Source of the DNA: Magnetospirillum sp.
GTDB lineage: Bacteria > Pseudomonadota > Alphaproteobacteria > Rhodospirillales > Magnetospirillaceae
DNA: 36,929 nucleotides
NCBI GenBank assembly: GCA_016212565.1
Contig: JACRFY010000012.1
Span: forward strand, 1-36,929
Direction: 5' to 3'
Below, in pieces: positions 34,149 through 36,929 of the stretch (the stretch's first letter is position 1; each line of letters opens with the position of its first letter). A program made the position numbers and the translations under genes. The notes under the pieces were generated by a model that was not told the origin of the DNA, made no database searches, and was given only the letters and a program-made list of their open reading frames with translations.

Positions 34149-35383
34149 GCGCACCGCACGTCGTGACCTTCGGCTGCCGCCTCAACGCCTACGAATCCGA
34201 GGTGATGCGCGCCCAGGCCGGCGGGGACGGCGACACCGTCATCGTCAACACCTGCGCGGTCACCGCCGAGGCCGAGCGCCAGGCGCGCCAGGCGATCCGC
34301 AAGCTGCGCCGCGAACGTCCCGAGGCGCGCATCGTCGTCACCGGCTGCGCCGCCCAGATCCACCCCGACGCCTTCGCCGCCATGCCGGAAGTCGATCAGG
34401 TGCTGGGCAACGCCGACAAGATGAAGGCCGACGCCTTTGCCGTCCCCGCCCCCGAGCGCATCGTCGTTTCCGACATCATGCAGGTGCGCGAAACCGCCGA
34501 GCATCTGGTGTCCGGCTTCGACGGCCGGGCGCGGGCCTTCGTCGAGGTCCAGCAGGGCTGCGACCACCGCTGCACCTTCTGCATCATCCCCTTCGGCCGC
34601 GGCCCCAACCGCTCGGTGCCGATGGGCCGGGTGGTCGAGCAGGTGCGCACCCTGGTGGCGCAGGGCTTCGCCGAGGTGGTGCTGACCGGGGTCGACGTCA
34701 CCGCCTATGGCAGCGACCTGCCGGGGCGGCCGAGCCTGGGGCAGATGGTCCGCCGCCTGCTGGCCCGGGTCCCCGAACTGCCGCGGCTGCGGCTGTCCTC
34801 GCTCGATCCGGTCGAGGTCGACGACGACCTGCTGATCGCGGTGGCCGAGGAGGAGCGGCTGATGCCGCATTTCCACCTTTCGGTCCAGGCCGGCGACGAT
34901 CTGGTGCTGAAGCGGATGAAGCGTCGCCACGGCCGCGCCGACATTCTGGCCCTGGCCGACCGCCTGCGCGAGTTGCGCGGCACGGTGGCCCTGGGCGCCG
35001 ACATCATCGCCGGCTTTCCCACCGAGGACGAAGCGATGTTCCGGCGCTCGCTCGATCTGGTCGACGAGGCCGGCCTCACCCATCTGCACGTCTTCCCCTT
35101 CAGCCCGCGCCCCGGCACCCCGGCGGCGCGGATGCCGCAGGTGCCCGGCGCGGAGGTCAAGGAGCGCGCCGCGCACTTGCGGGCCAAGGGCGAGGCGGCG
35201 ATGGCCGCCTTCCTCGCCGCCCGCATCGGTGCCGAGGCCGAGGTGCTGGTCGAGGCCGACGGCGGCGGCCATTGCCGCCATTATCTGCCGGTGCGGCTGG
35301 CCAAGGCCGCCGCCGGCACCCTGGTGCGGGCGCGGATCGTCGCTGTCGACGGCGCGACTCTGATCGGTGAGGCTGTTCCATGA
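34145..35383 (+). CDS. mtaB: tRNA t6A37 methylthiotransferase MtaB (radical SAM)
   Basis: 412 aa. It adds a methylthio group to t6A37 in tRNA reading ANN codons. Three N-terminal Cys for one Fe-S cluster: C11 in TFGCRLN, C37 in NTCAVT and C68 in TGCAAQ. The radical SAM cluster is C139, C143, C146 in CDHRCTFC. FxxIIPFGRGPNRS and LTGVDVTAYG follow. The C-terminal part (about 345-412) is a TRAM-like domain. MtaB rather than MiaB is suggested by RLNAYESE and by its place beside dapF. It is coupled on both sides by ATGA overlaps. Confidence 0.9.
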   Translation: MSAPHVVTFGCRLNAYESEVMRAQAGGDGDTVIVNTCAVTAEAERQARQAIRKLRRERPEARIVVTGCAAQIHPDAFAAMPEVDQVLGNADKMKADAFAVPAPERIVVSDIMQVRETAEHLVSGFDGRARAFVEVQQGCDHRCTFCIIPFGRGPNRSVPMGRVVEQVRTLVAQGFAEVVLTGVDVTAYGSDLPGRPSLGQMVRRLLARVPELPRLRLSSLDPVEVDDDLLIAVAEEERLMPHFHLSVQAGDDLVLKRMKRRHGRADILALADRLRELRGTVALGADIIAGFPTEDEAMFRRSLDLVDEAGLTHLHVFPFSPRPGTPAARMPQVPGAEVKERAAHLRAKGEAAMAAFLAARIGAEAEVLVEADGGGHCRHYLPVRLAKAAAGTLVRARIVAVDGATLIGEAVP

Positions 35384-36390
35384 GCAAGAAGGGATTTTTC
35401 GGCCGCCTGCTCGGCGGCGGTGCCGCAGCGGACGCGGAGCCCGCCCCGGCGCCGGTCCCGGCTCCCGAAACCGAGGCGAGCTGGTTCGCCCGCATGAAGG
35501 GCGGGCTGTCGAAGTCGTCCTCCCGTCTTACCCAGGGCCTGACCGACCTGTTCACCAAGCGCAAGCTCGACGACGAGGCGCTGGAGGAACTGGAGGAACT
35601 GCTGATCACCGCCGATCTCGGCGTCGCCACCGCCGGGCGGGTGACCCGGCGGCTGGCCAAGTCGCGCTTCGGCGAGGACATCGACGCCGACGAGATCAAG
35701 GCGGCGCTGGCCGAGGAGATCACCGCCATCCTGGCGCCGGTCGCCCGCCCGCTCGCGCCCGATTTCTCGCGCAAGCCGCATGTGGTGCTGGTGGTGGGCG
35801 TCAACGGTTCGGGCAAGACCACCACCATCGGCAAGCTGGCCAAGCACTACAGGGACCAGGGCCGCACGGTGCTGCTGGCGGCCGGCGACACCTTCCGGGC
35901 CGCGGCGGTCGAACAGCTCAAGGTGTGGGGCGAGCGCACCGGCTGTCCGGTGATCGCCCGCGACACCGGTGCCGACGCCGCCGGACTGGTCTTCGACGCC
36001 TTGGCTCAGGCCCAGGCCGAGGGCGCCGACCTGCTGTTCATCGACACCGCCGGCCGGTTGCAGAACAAGACCGACCTGATGGACGAGCTCAAGAAGGTGG
36101 TCCGGGTGATCAAAAAGAACGACGAGAGCGCGCCGCACGACGTGCTGTTGGTGCTCGACGCCACCGTCGGCCAGAACGCCCATTCCCAGGTCGAGGTGTT
36201 CAAGGAGATGGTTTCGGTCACCGGTCTGGTGCTGACCAAGCTCGACGGCACCGCCCGCGGCGGCGTGCTGGTGGCGTTGGCGGAGAAGTTCGGCTTGCCG
36301 GTTCACGCCATCGGTGTCGGGGAACAGGCCGGTGACCTGCGGCCGTTTGCCGCCGCCGGCTTCGCGCGCTCGCTGGTGGGGCTGGAGTAG
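35380..36390 (+). CDS. ftsY: Signal recognition particle receptor FtsY
   Basis: 336 aa. It docks SRP-ribosome complexes at the membrane. After a short acidic/proline-rich N-terminal stretch (about 15-35) and the NG domain: G1 VGVNGSGKTTT at 139-149, GDTFRAAA near 170, DTAGRLQ near 223, TKLDGTARGG near 286 and GVGEQAGDLRPF near 313. The start overlaps the mtaB stop (ATGA). The stop codon TAG lies within a direct repeat ggagtagcgcc that flanks a repeat element. Confidence 0.96.
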   Translation: MSKKGFFGRLLGGGAAADAEPAPAPVPAPETEASWFARMKGGLSKSSSRLTQGLTDLFTKRKLDDEALEELEELLITADLGVATAGRVTRRLAKSRFGEDIDADEIKAALAEEITAILAPVARPLAPDFSRKPHVVLVVGVNGSGKTTTIGKLAKHYRDQGRTVLLAAGDTFRAAAVEQLKVWGERTGCPVIARDTGADAAGLVFDALAQAQAEGADLLFIDTAGRLQNKTDLMDELKKVVRVIKKNDESAPHDVLLVLDATVGQNAHSQVEVFKEMVSVTGLVLTKLDGTARGGVLVALAEKFGLPVHAIGVGEQAGDLRPFAAAGFARSLVGLE

Positions 36391-36560
36391 CGCCAGGGCT
36401 GTTCAGTCCTCCGTCATTCCCGCGAAGGCGGGAATCCATGTTTGGGCAAAGATGGCGGCGTTTCCTTACCGAAAGCCGCCGCCACGACCGCCATGGATCT
36501 CCGCTTTCGCGGAGATGACGAGGGGAATGGGGAGGACTGAACAGCCCTGGGAGTAGCGCC
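36384..36560. repeat. MITE-like palindromic element at the ftsY stop
   Basis: ggagtagcgcc occurs at 36384-36394 and 36550-36560. Between, ccagggctgttcagtcctcc (36393-36412) and its perfect complement (36531-36550) form 20-base inverted ends, with inner arms gtcattcccgcgaaggcggg and ccatggatctccgctttcgc. The left direct repeat contains the ftsY TAG. It carries no gene. Confidence 0.75.
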
Positions 36561-36586
36561 CCCCCTAGGCGAGGCGGTTTCACCAC

Positions 36587-36640
36587 CAAGACGCCAAGAA
36601 AAAATCAAGACGCCAAGAGAGTCGCCTCTCACCACCCATC
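36587..36640. repeat. Partial caccaagacgccaag repeat arm
   Basis: ttcaccaccaagacgccaag then aaaaaatcaagacgccaag. This resembles the arms of the element at 23494-23714, but only one side is found. It is probably a remnant. Confidence 0.55.
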
Positions 36641-36678
36641 ACGTTACAGGCCCAACCGGAACGGAAAGTGAACCACAG

Positions 36679-36807
36679 AGACACAGAGGCACAGAGATGC
36701 CTTTCGAGTGGATCCGCCACCGCGTTACGCGATCATTGATATATAATTCCCTCGCCGGGAGGCGAGTGCGGGGGGCGTCCGAACGTCCTCTCTGTGCCTC
36801 TGTGTCT
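36679..36807. repeat. Palindromic cacagagacacagag repeat with AT-rich core
   Basis: agacacagaggcacagag (36679-36696) and its exact complement (36790-36807) are 18-base arms. Between them lies an AT-rich piece tcattgatatataattcc and a hairpin ctcgcc-ggga-ggcgag. This is a widespread dispersed repeat type. I see no gene from 36391 to the window end; 36808-36929 holds nothing recognisable. Confidence 0.65.
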
Positions 36808-36929
36808 TGTATGTTGGTGGCGTTGATCATGGCACGTTGATCATCCGGCAGGGAGCCCGATTGTGTCTTGGGTCAAGCCCGTCACAGAGCATGGTGCCCC
36901 TGCCGCTAAACCCGCACAGTCCGAACAGT

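Noticed and set aside
1-36929. tRNA genes
   Set aside because: Reading both strands I found no convincing T-loop with matching acceptor stem.
36808-36929. A gene at the right edge
   Set aside because: No frame with a recognisable start, ribosome-binding site or motif; too short to judge.

Overview
The window is high-GC alphaproteobacterial chromosome, most likely from the Rhodospirillales (Magnetospirillum/Phaeospirillum-like). The grounds are the gene families, the order tlpA | argH-lptM-lysA-TIGR02302, the run dapF-mtaB-ftsY, and the many palindromic repeats of the type gtcatccccgcgaaggcggggatccatg. The genus is inference. I see no tRNA, rRNA, CRISPR array, prophage or transposase gene.

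Layout. (1) 186-5845, minus: a signalling operon in the order OmpR-type regulator, REC-histidine kinase, periplasmic solute-binding protein, SiaB-like kinase, SiaC-like phosphoprotein, a second histidine kinase broken by an in-frame amber codon, and a DUF4743/Nudix protein. (2) 6090-7501, minus: a stand-alone DnaA domain-IV protein with a DnaA-box-like site upstream, and a prolyl aminopeptidase. (3) 7575-9979, plus: queA and tgt (queuosine in tRNA), separated by a hairpin-rich spacer with a 26-codon reading frame on the other strand. (4) 10055-15752, minus: a promoter, a tandem glycine riboswitch and gcvT-gcvH-gcvPA-gcvPB, followed without a visible break by a LysE-family exporter and a RidA protein. 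(5) 16252-21262: topA, then two MFS transporters with overlapping convergent ends. (6) 21259-28679: a TlpA-like thioredoxin (minus), diverging from argH-lptM-lysA-TIGR02302 protein-trpS-zinc-ribbon protein (plus). (7) 28676-32765, minus: a vapBC-type toxin-antitoxin pair, an HlyD-type adaptor and a BcsA-like glycosyltransferase with a PilZ domain, resembling a c-di-GMP-controlled polysaccharide module. (8) 32905-36390, plus: a small PilZ protein, then dapF-mtaB-ftsY joined by ATGA overlaps. (9) 36391-36929: repeats only.

Much of the window is housekeeping: lysine/diaminopimelate (lysA, dapF), arginine (argH), one-carbon/glycine (gcv), tRNA modification (queA, tgt, mtaB), topology (topA), secretion (ftsY). 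The less ordinary parts are the broken kinase in the Sia-like operon, the riboswitch operon that appears to include an exporter and an enamine deaminase, the HlyD + PilZ-glycosyltransferase pair, and a set of MITE-like palindromic elements. Several of these elements sit on stop codons, and two are flanked by exact direct repeats (16 and 11 bp) that keep the invaded genes intact.
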